A stretch of 64,000 nucleotides of DNA from Synergistaceae bacterium DZ-S4 (lineage in GTDB: Bacteria > Synergistota > Synergistia > Synergistales > Synergistaceae): positions 1 through 64,000 of the forward strand of contig JAPCWD010000007.1 in assembly GCA_025943965.1 (NCBI GenBank). Direction: 5' to 3'. Position numbers and translations under genes: made by a program. Under the pieces are notes generated by a model. That model was not told the origin of the DNA. It ran no database searches and was given only the letters and a program-made list of their open reading frames with translations. How positions within the stretch are numbered: the stretch's first letter is position 1; every line of letters starts with the position of its first letter. Positions 16,447-25,600 of the stretch are shown in pieces.

Positions 16447-17244
16447 ATGGACTGCAGGATAATAGTCATAACATCAGGCAAAGGCGGCGTCGGAAAGACG
16501 ACGACGACCGCAAACCTCGCCGTTGCTCTTGCAAACGAGGGATACAGGGTAGTAGCTATAGACGGGGATGTTGGACTCAGAAACCTCGATGTGATAATGG
16601 GCCTTGAAAACAGGATAGTATATACCCTTGTGGATGTCATAGAGGGGACCTGCAGGCTCAATCAGGCCATGATAAGGGACAAGAGGACGGAAAATCTCTA
16701 CATGATCCCGACAGCGCAGTCCAGAACAAAGGATGCGGTATCATCGGAGCAGATGCTGGAAATATGCGGACAGCTCAGAAACGAGTTTGATTTCGTCCTC
16801 ATCGACAGTCCGGCAGGCATAGAGGCAGGGTTCAGGAACGCTGCTGCAGGTGCCGACGAAGCACTGGTGGTAACTACTCCCGAAGTCTCGGCGGTCAGGG
16901 ATGCAGACCGGATCATAGGACTCCTGGAGTCTATGGAGAAGGCCCCGATAAGCCTGATCATAAACAGGATAAAACCTGAGATGGTAAAGCGGGGGGAGAT
17001 GCTGGCCATCCAGGATGTACTTGACATACTCGCGGTAGACCTCATAGGCGCCGTACCTGATGACGAAAGCGTGGTCACTTCCTCCAACAAGGGAGAACCC
17101 CTGACATTTTCGAACGGTTCTCTGGCAACTAAGGCTTTTTTAAACATAGCAAAGAGGATCTGCGGCAATGAAGTTCCCTTTATGGACCTTTCAGGCAATC
17201 AGAAGGGATTTTTCTCTTCCCTCAGAAGAATTTTCGGCAACTAG
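16447..17244 (+). CDS. minD: Septum-site determining ATPase MinD
   Basis: Membrane-binding ParA-type ATPase that carries MinC to the membrane and is released by MinE, setting up the Min gradient. The protein has 265 residues: deviant Walker A KGGVGKTT at about 12-19, the switch region DGDVGLRNLD, Walker B-like FVLIDSPAGI, and a C-terminal amphipathic membrane-targeting helix (FFSSLRRIF). Start ATG at 16447, 12 bases after minC; 12 bases before minE. Confidence 0.95.
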   Translation: MDCRIIVITSGKGGVGKTTTTANLAVALANEGYRVVAIDGDVGLRNLDVIMGLENRIVYTLVDVIEGTCRLNQAMIRDKRTENLYMIPTAQSRTKDAVSSEQMLEICGQLRNEFDFVLIDSPAGIEAGFRNAAAGADEALVVTTPEVSAVRDADRIIGLLESMEKAPISLIINRIKPEMVKRGEMLAIQDVLDILAVDLIGAVPDDESVVTSSNKGEPLTFSNGSLATKAFLNIAKRICGNEVPFMDLSGNQKGFFSSLRRIFGN

Positions 17245-17256
17245 GAGGCAAATGCG

Positions 17257-17538
17257 ATGTTTAAATTCCTAACACGTCTCTTCCCGGGAGAAAAAAGCGG
17301 CGATGTTGCGAAGGAGAGACTCCAGCTTGTCCTGATACACGACCGCAACGACATTGCACCCGAGAAACTGGAGGCTCTTAAGGTGGACATGGTACGTCTC
17401 CTGAAAAAATACCTGGAGATCGACGAAACGGGTATAAAAATGAATCTTGAAAGGCGGAGCAGGTCAGTCGCACTGGTAGCTGACATACCGCTTAAGAGCT
17501 CTCAAAAGCAAGTAAGGGGAAGGAAGAAGAATGGCTGA
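17257..17538 (+). CDS. minE: Cell division topological specificity factor MinE
   Basis: Stimulates the MinD ATPase and drives pole-to-pole movement of the Min system. The 93-residue protein begins with the amphipathic membrane-binding stretch FKFLTRLF, then the MinD-contact helix (AKERLQLVLIHDRNDIAPEKLEAL), and ends with the beta-domain (GIKMNLERRSRSVALVADIPL) and a basic tail. The last 8 bases overlap rodA. Confidence 0.93.
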   Translation: MFKFLTRLFPGEKSGDVAKERLQLVLIHDRNDIAPEKLEALKVDMVRLLKKYLEIDETGIKMNLERRSRSVALVADIPLKSSQKQVRGRKKNG

Positions 17539-18643
17539 AAAGAGCGGCAGCAGCTGGAGAGATATCAGGTCCAACATTGACCTGATAATGCTTATCGCAG
17601 CCACAGCCCTCTTTTTTCTGGGTATAGCCGCGATATACAGTGCCAGCCCGAACAAGGCCGTCACTTTCTCCTCTTATGCCGTACGTCAGCTGATGTGGGG
17701 GTCCATAAGCGCTGTCGTATATATCCTGATATTGAGGATCGGTTACCGGAAGTTTCTTGATCTTGCAGGACCGCTCTTCCTGCTTATGATATTCCTTCTT
17801 GTTGTTCTGCTTGCGGTGGGCTATACCACTAAAGGAGCCCAAAGCTGGTTCAACTTAGGCGTCATGCGTTTTCAGCCGTCCGAGACAGGAAAGGTGATAC
17901 TTGCACTCGTGCTGGCACAGGTATGCTCGAAGATGCCGCCGACCGACATCAAGGGCATATCTGCTGCCATGGGACTCGCCGGGATGATGATAATACTGAT
18001 ACTTCTCCAGCCCGACCTTGGAAGCTCTCTGGTCTATTCGGTAATGCTCTTTGCGGTACTGACAGCGGCAGGTGCGCCGGTCAAATTTCTTTCCGGCATA
18101 GTAGTCTCAATGCTGGCTATGCTTCCCGCGGCCTGGGTGTTCCTCAAGCCTTACCAAAAGATGAGGCTTATGGTCTTTCTGGATCCTACCATTGACCCTC
18201 AGGGAGCAGGGTATAATGTTATCCAGTCAAGGATCGCGGTCGGATCTGGGGGGCTCTTTGGAAAAGGATTCCTTCACGGAACACAGGGCAAGCTCCATTT
18301 TTTGCCGGAACCGCACACGGATTTTATATTCAGTGTTTTTTCGGAAGAATTCGGCTTCATAGGGTGTTCGGTGGTGCTGCTTCTTTTTACCGTGCTGCTT
18401 TTGAGGATGCTCAACGCAGCATACTATACCCGTGATACGAGAGGAAAGCTGCTTGCTGCGGGAATAGTGGCGTGGATTTGGTTTCAGATAACAGAAAGCA
18501 TCGGCATGAGCATGGGACTGCTGCCCATCACGGGGCTGCCTCTCCCCCTTTTCAGCTATGGAGGAAGTTCGCTGCTCGCAGTTGCGATCGCGCTGGCACT
18601 TGTACAAAGCGTTGTTATAGTATCGAGAGAGGGCAGATTTTAG
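17531..18643 (+). CDS. rodA: Peptidoglycan glycosyltransferase RodA (SEDS family)
   Basis: SEDS-family membrane enzyme that polymerizes glycan strands from lipid II, working with PBP2. The protein has 370 residues and about ten membrane helices. Family marks are GYTTKGAQSWFNLG, FQPSETGKV, LLQPDLGSSLV and ITGLPLPLFSYGGSSLLA. The neighbouring mrdA and mre genes argue for RodA rather than the division paralogue FtsW. It closes the operon; a new promoter for the next unit begins 2 bases after its stop. Confidence 0.92.
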   Translation: MAEKSGSSWRDIRSNIDLIMLIAATALFFLGIAAIYSASPNKAVTFSSYAVRQLMWGSISAVVYILILRIGYRKFLDLAGPLFLLMIFLLVVLLAVGYTTKGAQSWFNLGVMRFQPSETGKVILALVLAQVCSKMPPTDIKGISAAMGLAGMMIILILLQPDLGSSLVYSVMLFAVLTAAGAPVKFLSGIVVSMLAMLPAAWVFLKPYQKMRLMVFLDPTIDPQGAGYNVIQSRIAVGSGGLFGKGFLHGTQGKLHFLPEPHTDFIFSVFSEEFGFIGCSVVLLLFTVLLLRMLNAAYYTRDTRGKLLAAGIVAWIWFQITESIGMSMGLLPITGLPLPLFSYGGSSLLAVAIALALVQSVVIVSREGRF

Positions 18644-18644
18644 T

Positions 18645-18673
18645 TTGAAATTACGCGGCCCGGACATTATACT
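18645..18673 (+). promoter_or_regulatory. Candidate sigma-70 promoter for the TIGR03960-rng-smc unit
   Basis: TTGAAA (18645-18650), a spacer of exactly 17 bases, and TATACT (18668-18673). It starts 2 bases after the rodA stop and predicts a transcript start near 18680, giving a leader of roughly 70 bases before the radical-SAM ATG. Confidence 0.65.
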
Positions 18674-18698
18674 GCCCGGAACCAGTAAAATTTAGAGA

Positions 18699-18736
18699 GC
18701 GGGAATATCCCTGATGAGAGGTTTTCCCGCATCAGG
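18699..18736 (+). promoter_or_regulatory. Two overlapping alternative hairpins before the radical-SAM gene
   Basis: Hairpin A pairs GCGGGAA (18699-18705) with TTCCCGC (18724-18730). Hairpin B pairs CCTGATG (18710-18716) with CATCAGG (18730-18736). Both stems are 7 perfect base pairs, and their arms interleave and share base 18730, so they should exclude each other. The right arm of B covers the first part of the AGGAGG ribosome site (18734-18739). There is no T-run, so this would act on translation rather than as a terminator. Function is inferred only. Confidence 0.5.
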
Positions 18737-18748
18737 AGGATCTTCAGC

Positions 18749-20533
18749 ATGCTGTCAGAAAATGGAACCGACCCTCGCAGAGCGATCCTTGCATCGGTCA
18801 AAAGACCGTCAAGGTACACGGGCGGAGAGTGGGGAAGCGGCCCGGTAAAAAGCTCGGATCAGGATCTGGTCAGAGTCTGCTATGCCTTTCCGGATGTATA
18901 TGAGGTCGGGATGAGCTATCTGGGGTACCAGATACTCTACGGACTTACCAGGTCCCTTCCGTTTGCCGATGCGGAAAGGGTATATGCTCCGTGGCCCGAT
19001 ATGGAGGACTCGCTGAGATCATCCGGGACAAAGCTCTGGGCGCTTGAGAGCAGGAGGCCGGTGTCGGATTTCGATGTTCTGGGCTTCACGCTTCAGTATG
19101 AGCTGTCCTACACAAACATCCTGACAATTCTCGACCTTGCAGGTATTCCTTTCCGTTCCGAAAACAGGAGCGGCAAGGATCCGATAGTGATAGCCGGAGG
19201 ACCGGGTGCACTGGCCCCCGAACCGATGGCGCCGTTCATCGATGCATTCTGCGTAGGAGACGGAGAAGTGCTTGTTCCCGATGTGCTGAGGGCGATCCAT
19301 GGGATGAAGGACAAAAGCCGCGAGGAGAAAATATGGGCGTTATCAAGGATCGAAGGTGTCTACGTTCCAACGGTAAGGCAGAATAAGCCAATTATGAGAA
19401 GGATAGTCGAAAACCTTGACTCCGCCTTCTATAATACAGATATGATAGTGCCCAACACCGGGATAGTCCACGACAGGATAGCTGTACAGGTATTCAAGGG
19501 CTGTACCAGGGGATGCCGCTTCTGCCAGGCAGGGATGATAGACAGGCCTGTAAGGGAACGCAGCGCGGCATCAGTTGCGGATCAGGTCGAAAAACTGCTA
19601 AAAAACACCGGATGGGAAGAGGTCGGACTGCTCTCTCTGGCAACCTGCGACTGGAGCGAAATGGGAGAAATACTTAAAAAATTTGGTCCTATGCTGAAAA
19701 ACAACCAGATAAAGCTAAGTCTTCCGAGCCTCAGGGTAGATGCGTTCTCCGTCAATATGGCGGCTGAACTGGAACCTATACGCAAGGGCGGACTCACTTT
19801 CGCGCCCGAGGCCGGCACTCAGCGTCTCAGAAATGTGATAAACAAGGGAGTAACTGACGATGACATCGAATTGGCACTGGAGGCAACTTTCTCTCATGGC
19901 TGGGACAGGGTCAAGCTCTACTTTATGATGGGACTTCCGACGGAGCGGGAAGATGACCTCGCCGGAATACACGAGATCTGCAACAGGGCAGTCTCCATAG
20001 CGAAAAAACATAAGAGAAGGGGAGATGTCAGCGTCTCCCTTGCGGGTTTTGTTCCAAAGGCACACACTCCCTTTCAGTGGGAAGCCCAGCTTGACCGCCA
20101 GACCCTCAAAGAAAGGGGCAGGTGGGTCAAGAACAACATCAGGAACCGCAAGGTCTCCATATCTTACCACGAGCCCGAACAGACCTACATAGAGGGCGTC
20201 TTTGCCAGGGGGGACTCAAGACTGGCGGATGCCGTGGAAGAAGCCTGGAAAAGGGGAGAGCGCTTCGACGGATGGTCCGAGTATTTTAATTTTGAAAGAT
20301 GGATGGGGGTCTTCAATGATCTCGGGATAGATCCGGACTCATACGCATGCAGGGAAAGAGGCATCGATGAGATCCTTCCATGGGATCATATCGATCCCGG
20401 TGTTTCAAGGTCCTTCCTTCTGGAAGAGAGACATAGGTCCCTTGCAGGGGATGTGACACGGGACTGCCGGGAAAGCTGCAATGCATGCGGCTGGCAGGGG
20501 AGGACATCTGTGAAGGGTTGCTCAAATGGCTAG
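18749..20533 (+). CDS. Radical SAM protein, TIGR03960 family
   Basis: A 594-residue protein of the TIGR03960 family. The N-terminal third resembles a cobalamin-binding-type (B12-like) domain without an obvious DxHxxG motif, and the radical-SAM core follows with CTRGCRFCQAG at about residues 252-262 (the CxxxCxxC that holds the 4Fe-4S cluster). A Cys-containing tail (CRESCNACGW) ends it. It is nearly always followed by a TIGR03936 gene, as here with an 8-base overlap, and the pair precedes RNase G. The reaction is not established; an RNA- or ribosome-related modification is a reasonable inference from context only. The ATG at 18749 follows AGGAGG by 9 bases. Confidence 0.88.
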   Translation: MLSENGTDPRRAILASVKRPSRYTGGEWGSGPVKSSDQDLVRVCYAFPDVYEVGMSYLGYQILYGLTRSLPFADAERVYAPWPDMEDSLRSSGTKLWALESRRPVSDFDVLGFTLQYELSYTNILTILDLAGIPFRSENRSGKDPIVIAGGPGALAPEPMAPFIDAFCVGDGEVLVPDVLRAIHGMKDKSREEKIWALSRIEGVYVPTVRQNKPIMRRIVENLDSAFYNTDMIVPNTGIVHDRIAVQVFKGCTRGCRFCQAGMIDRPVRERSAASVADQVEKLLKNTGWEEVGLLSLATCDWSEMGEILKKFGPMLKNNQIKLSLPSLRVDAFSVNMAAELEPIRKGGLTFAPEAGTQRLRNVINKGVTDDDIELALEATFSHGWDRVKLYFMMGLPTEREDDLAGIHEICNRAVSIAKKHKRRGDVSVSLAGFVPKAHTPFQWEAQLDRQTLKERGRWVKNNIRNRKVSISYHEPEQTYIEGVFARGDSRLADAVEEAWKRGERFDGWSEYFNFERWMGVFNDLGIDPDSYACRERGIDEILPWDHIDPGVSRSFLLEERHRSLAGDVTRDCRESCNACGWQGRTSVKGCSNG

Positions 20534-21143
20534 GATAAGGATAATATTCGAAAAAAAAGGATGGATCACTTTTCTGAACCATCAGGACCTGCCGGTCCTC
20601 TTTTCAAGAGCAGCAAGGAGAGCAGGGCTCTTGCAGGAATTTACGGAAGGCTTTTCTCCGCATCCCAGGATCAGCCTTGGCCCTGCACTGGCTGCCGGAG
20701 TAGAAGGATCGGATGAGCCGGCTGATTTCTGGTTCAGCTTCTGGGATGAGGGCTATGTTGAAAGATGGAACGAAAAGTTGCCCGAAGGGATCCGCATAGT
20801 TGACCATGCCGAAGTTGAAGGACCTTCTCTGTCAAAACTGGCCTCGGCGGCCACATACAGGATCAGAGGTGCAGGCTTCGAACTTGAAAGCCGTGCCCTC
20901 AGCGTGCTTCGGAGCGAGGCTGAGAGGACCGGTATACTGTACGGGGATGCCCAGGACAAAGATTCCGTGATCCTCACTGTAGGGGATCTTGAACACTGCG
21001 GCGCCGGCAATCTTGTAAGGAGCCTCAGGGATGAGGGTATATGCGAAGGATGGAAAGATCTCTACATTGTCCGCGAATGCGTAGGCACATGGGATGTCGC
21101 TTCAGGCACCGTAAGGCCTCTCATTCGATGCCGGGAGGTATGA
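20526..21143 (+). CDS. TIGR03936/DUF2344 protein, partner of the radical-SAM gene
   Basis: A 205-residue protein of the DUF2344 (TIGR03936) family. The conserved start RIIFEKKGWITFLNHQDLPVLFSRAARRAGL and the GFSPHPRISLGPALAAGVEG segment are plain. In several bacteria this domain is fused to the TIGR03960 protein, which supports a joint role; here the two genes overlap by 8 bases instead. No catalytic residues are known. rng begins 3 bases after its stop. Confidence 0.87.
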   Translation: MARIRIIFEKKGWITFLNHQDLPVLFSRAARRAGLLQEFTEGFSPHPRISLGPALAAGVEGSDEPADFWFSFWDEGYVERWNEKLPEGIRIVDHAEVEGPSLSKLASAATYRIRGAGFELESRALSVLRSEAERTGILYGDAQDKDSVILTVGDLEHCGAGNLVRSLRDEGICEGWKDLYIVRECVGTWDVASGTVRPLIRCREV

Positions 21144-21146
21144 ACG

Positions 21147-22655
21147 ATGACATCAGCCGAACCTGCAAAAAAAATAGTTGCGAATCTTATCGACCCTGAA
21201 GAGATCAGGATAGCGATCCTTGACGAGAGGGGAAAGCTTTACGATTTTTTCGTCGAAAGGATGCTTGAACATCAGCGGACCGGCGAGATATACAAGGCCA
21301 GGGTGGACAGCGTACTTCCGGGCATGCACTCAGCATTTCTGAACCTTGGAGACGGAAGGAACGGTTTTCTATATCTTGACGACGTCCACGGTACTGAGGT
21401 CAAGCCCGGCATTGAAATGCTTGTGCAGGTCGTAAAAAATGCCAGGAAGGGCAAAGGAGCTCGGGTATCTCCGAGGATCTCGCTTGCAGGCAGGTACATG
21501 GTCCTCATCCCCGGAGGACATGAGACCGGTGTATCCAAAAGGATAGAGGATAACGACCAGAGGGCGCGCCTAAGGTCGATATCAAAGGAGATACGTCCTG
21601 AAGGCTTTGGGATAATAATAAGGACGGTTGCCGAAGGATGCGACATCGAAAGCCTCGAAAACGATGTGCGAAATCTGCTCTCACAGTGGGAGACGATAAA
21701 GCACAATGCAGGACAGAACGCTGCCCCATGCCTCATACACAGGGACCTTGGCCTGCTTGAGCGGGTACTGAGGGATGAGCTTACGGAAGAGATAGACGAA
21801 ATAGTTGTCGATACTGAAGAAGACAAGGTAAATATCAGGTCTTTCACGGATCGATTCTTTCCCGGCAAAAACGTAGAGGTGAATCTCTATAGGGGCAAGA
21901 TGCCGATATTTGACGTCTACAACATTGAAAACCAACTTTTGGAGCTCCAGGACAGAAAGGTCTGGCTCTCTTCCGGAGCATATCTTGTCATAGACCAGAC
22001 TGAGGCTCTTACCGTAATTGACGTCAACACCGGCAAATTCGTAGGGTCGAAAAACCTCAATGACACAATATTCCAGACCAACATGGAAGCGGCGGATGAG
22101 ATCGCCAGACAGCTGAGGCTACGAGCTATAGGCGGGATCATAGTCGTTGATTTCATCGATATGGATTCAAAGGAGGAGAACCAGGAGCTTATACGCCAGC
22201 TTCAGGAGCTTTTCAAAAACGACAGGTGCAAGGCAAGGGTATATGGAGTTACAGGCCTGGGACTGGTAGAGATAACCAGGAAGAGGGCAAGGACCGATAT
22301 CAGAGCGGCTCTGAGCCACGGGTGCCCCTTCTGCGGAGGCCTTGGCTGGGTGCCTCGCGAAGAGAGCATAGCTCTTCAGATAAAGAGGTTTATAAGAAAA
22401 ATTACGATGTCTTCAAGGTCCGAGGCGCTCCTGATCGAAGCATATTCATCCATTGCCGAATATATCGCGGAGACATTCCTGGCATCCTGGGAAGAGGAAT
22501 TCGATAAAAAATTATTTATCAGAGGCTGTCCCGAGTTCTCGTGGGGAAAGTTCCGGCTTGACGCGCAGGGCAGCCTGACGCAGATCGAACACAGAATAAA
22601 CGCTCTTCAGAAGAGAGAGGGCTGGACAATTGTACATAAGTCGTCTTCAGCTTAA
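21147..22655 (+). CDS. rng: Ribonuclease E/G (RNase G type)
   Basis: Endoribonuclease that processes rRNA and starts mRNA decay. The protein has 502 residues: an S1 RNA-binding domain (about 45-125, GEIYKARVDSVLPGMHSAFLNLG), the 5'-sensor region (GARVSPRISLAGRYMVLIPGG), an RNase H-like part and the catalytic DNase I-like segment with VIDQTEALTVIDVNTGKFVG and GGIIVVDFIDM (metal-binding Asp residues). The zinc link CPFCGGLG follows near residue 394. The long unstructured tail of RNase E is absent, so it is the compact RNase G form. Its last 26 bases overlap smc. Confidence 0.93.
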   Translation: MTSAEPAKKIVANLIDPEEIRIAILDERGKLYDFFVERMLEHQRTGEIYKARVDSVLPGMHSAFLNLGDGRNGFLYLDDVHGTEVKPGIEMLVQVVKNARKGKGARVSPRISLAGRYMVLIPGGHETGVSKRIEDNDQRARLRSISKEIRPEGFGIIIRTVAEGCDIESLENDVRNLLSQWETIKHNAGQNAAPCLIHRDLGLLERVLRDELTEEIDEIVVDTEEDKVNIRSFTDRFFPGKNVEVNLYRGKMPIFDVYNIENQLLELQDRKVWLSSGAYLVIDQTEALTVIDVNTGKFVGSKNLNDTIFQTNMEAADEIARQLRLRAIGGIIVVDFIDMDSKEENQELIRQLQELFKNDRCKARVYGVTGLGLVEITRKRARTDIRAALSHGCPFCGGLGWVPREESIALQIKRFIRKITMSSRSEALLIEAYSSIAEYIAETFLASWEEEFDKKLFIRGCPEFSWGKFRLDAQGSLTQIEHRINALQKREGWTIVHKSSSA

Positions 22656-25600
22656 GGGCTTCAAAAGTTTTGGGGGATCCCACGACCTTATACTCTCATC
22701 GGGATTCACCGCAATAGTAGGGCCTAACGGAAGCGGAAAGAGCAACATACTTGACGCGCTGAGATGGTCTTTGGGAGACAGCCACGCCGGCAGACTGCGC
22801 ATATCAAGACAGAGCGACCTCCTCTTCCAGGGCTCTATAAGCCTTCCTGCCGCAAAAGAGGCGGAGGTGCTCCTGCAGCTTAGGGAGGACGCAAGGTCCT
22901 GTTCGGTAAAACGGAGGGTCACAGCGCCTGACGGCAACACAATACTCTTTGTAGACAATGCGAGGAAGACACTCCTTGAACTGGATGAGACAAAAAGGGA
23001 CTGGAAGCTCGAAGGAGACAGATTCGCCTTTATTGGCCAGGGAGAGGTTGCGGAGGTCATACAGCAGAGGCCCCTGGCAAGGAGGATGCGCCTTGAATCG
23101 CTCTTCGGGATCGATGTTTACAGGAAGAGGCGTATGGAGGCATCCGACAGGCTCGTCACAGTCAGGGAGGAGTACGATCAGCTCAGGAATGTCATGGCAG
23201 AGCTCCAGTCCCGTCGTGAGGAGATCGCGCCGGAGGTCAGAAGGGCTTCAGAACTGAGAGAGATCCTGGATAAGATCGAAGAGGAGAGAAAACTTCTATA
23301 CTGGCTCAGGAGGCGCAGGTCAGAGGTCCTGATAGGAGAGACCGAAGAGAGCCTAGAGAGCGTAAAAAAGGAACAGGCGGTCGTTCTGGGATGGTCATCA
23401 ATGTGGGAAAAAGCTCTGGAAGAAATTGAAAAGAGCATTGCTATGCTGTCAAGGGAAAGACAGCAGCAGACCTGGGAACTCGAACAGAGCAAGAGGAACT
23501 TCGATTCGCTCATAAAAGCCGGATATGCTTCCGCTTCAAACCTTAAAGCCTCTAAAGAGAGGCTTGACCAGGCTTCCGAGGAACGAAGGAAAGCAAAAGA
23601 ACACGCGGAGGCTCTTATAGAGGAGCAGAAAAAGACCCAGGAAGAGAATAAAAAGGCACGGGAAGAACTCGAAAAAGGGCAGAAGGCCCTTGAAAACGCA
23701 GACAGGAAATGGCAGGCATACAACCTCCGCCTGAAGGAAGAAAAAGAGCAGCGTGAGGCATGGAACAACGAAAAGGGCCGTCTCGAGGCAGAACTGCAGC
23801 AGATCAGGGCAAAGCTCTCATTCTTAGGTAAAGACATTCTTGAAATCAAAAATAAAAAGACAGAGACGTCAGATCCCGGCAAAAATATAGATTCCGAGAT
23901 AAAGAAACTGGAAAAGGAGAGGGACCGGCTCCTGAAGGAACAGGAAGAGACAGCCTCGGTCCACGGAGGCCTTTATGCAAAGGTGCAGACTCTGGCGGCA
24001 GAGCTTCAGCGCGCAAGGAGAGAAGCCTCAAACGCCCGCTCAAAGCTGAACGAGGTCACCGAAGCAATGCAGGCGGATCTGTACCCGCGTCCCGTCCAGT
24101 ATCTTCTTTCGGCCGCCAGGCTGAACAGGCTTGACGCATCGCCTCACGCGGTAGTCGATGTATTCACCTGTGATCCAAAGTATTCAACGGCACTCGAAGC
24201 CTATCTCGGCGGACGACAGTTCCAGCTTCTGGTCGAAGACCTTGAGGAAGCGGGACGCTGTATCGATAAATTAAAGGTCAACGCCATTGGCAGGGCTACA
24301 TTTCTCCCGCTCGAAAGGTGCCGTCCCAGGTACCCGGACAAGCAGTTCAGGCTTCCTAAAGAGGGGATAACAGGCTGGGCAATGGACCTGGTAAAAGTAG
24401 ACGATCATTGGCTGCCCGGAATTGAACAGATAATGGGCGATCTGCTGATCGTTGAGAACTACGCAGTAGGACAGGACCTTGTGAGGGCAGGTTTCAAAGG
24501 ACCGGTGGCAACGCTTGAGGGAGATGTTTTTCAGCCTGGAGGCACAGTTTCCGGCGGAAGGTCACAAAAATCAGGCAAAACTATCGAGATGAAGGCCCAG
24601 ATAGTTAAACTTGAGCAGGATGCGGCAAGCTTTACATCGGCTGCGGAAGAGCTTGCTAAGAAGTTCAAGGACGCAGAGGGCGAGGAACTTAGGGTTTCCG
24701 AGCAGAAGGAAGACTACACTAGGAAGATAAGGGAATTTGACGGAAGGATAGCCTTGCTTGCCGATGAAAAGGCCTCATTCTCAAAAGAGCAGAAGAGGAT
24801 AGAGGGAGAGCGCGGAAGGATCCTTGAAGCGATAGCTGAAGCGGGCAAACAGTGGAATTCTGTGCTCGGATCCCTTGCGGAGCTCGAGAAAAAATGGGAC
24901 AGCCCCTCGAAAATTGAGGACGATCACCTGATCATAGAAGAGCGTGAGAGGCTCCGTGCGGAGGCTGCTGTACTTGCCGAGAGGCTCAGCTCGAAGTTCG
25001 CGCTGATGGAAAGGGTCAGCAACGAACTCAGGACCGAGGAAAGGAAGATGCGCAGCCTGGACGAAGAGATGTCAGAGCTTGACCTGAGGTGTGTCCGGGA
25101 GAGGGCAAACCTTTCAAGGACCGGCAAGAACTGTCTTGATATTTTTGAGAGACGCAGGGTCCTGACGGCAGAGATAGAAAATCATATCAGCGGTTTTTCA
25201 AAACTGGAAACAAAACGTGATCTCATGAGGAAAAGGGCAGAACTGTCCAACATCCGTTCGAGAGAAGCCCTCGAGAGGATATCATCCTTTGAGCTAAAGA
25301 AGAGTGAGACTCAGAGGGAGCTTGATGAACTTATAAACACATGGGAAGACCAGTATCCGTATTCCGGAGGAGAAGCTCTGCCCGACGGCGAGGATATCGA
25401 AGACCTCAGAAGGAGCATTCGCGACGGGGACAGGAAGATAAAGGCCTTTGGGGAAGTCGACATGGGAGTACTCTCGGAGGACAGAAATCTCAGGGACAGA
25501 CTTGCTTTCATGGGTGAGCACCTTGATGATGTCAGAGCCGGTGCTGCTGAACTGGAAAAACTTATCTCCGATGCGGACAGGCAGGCATACAAGGTGTTCT

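Noticed and set aside
23178-23882. A 234-codon minus-strand frame inside smc
   Set aside because: It is antisense to the first SMC coiled coil, rich in Ser/Phe/Leu as expected from the complement of Glu/Lys codons.
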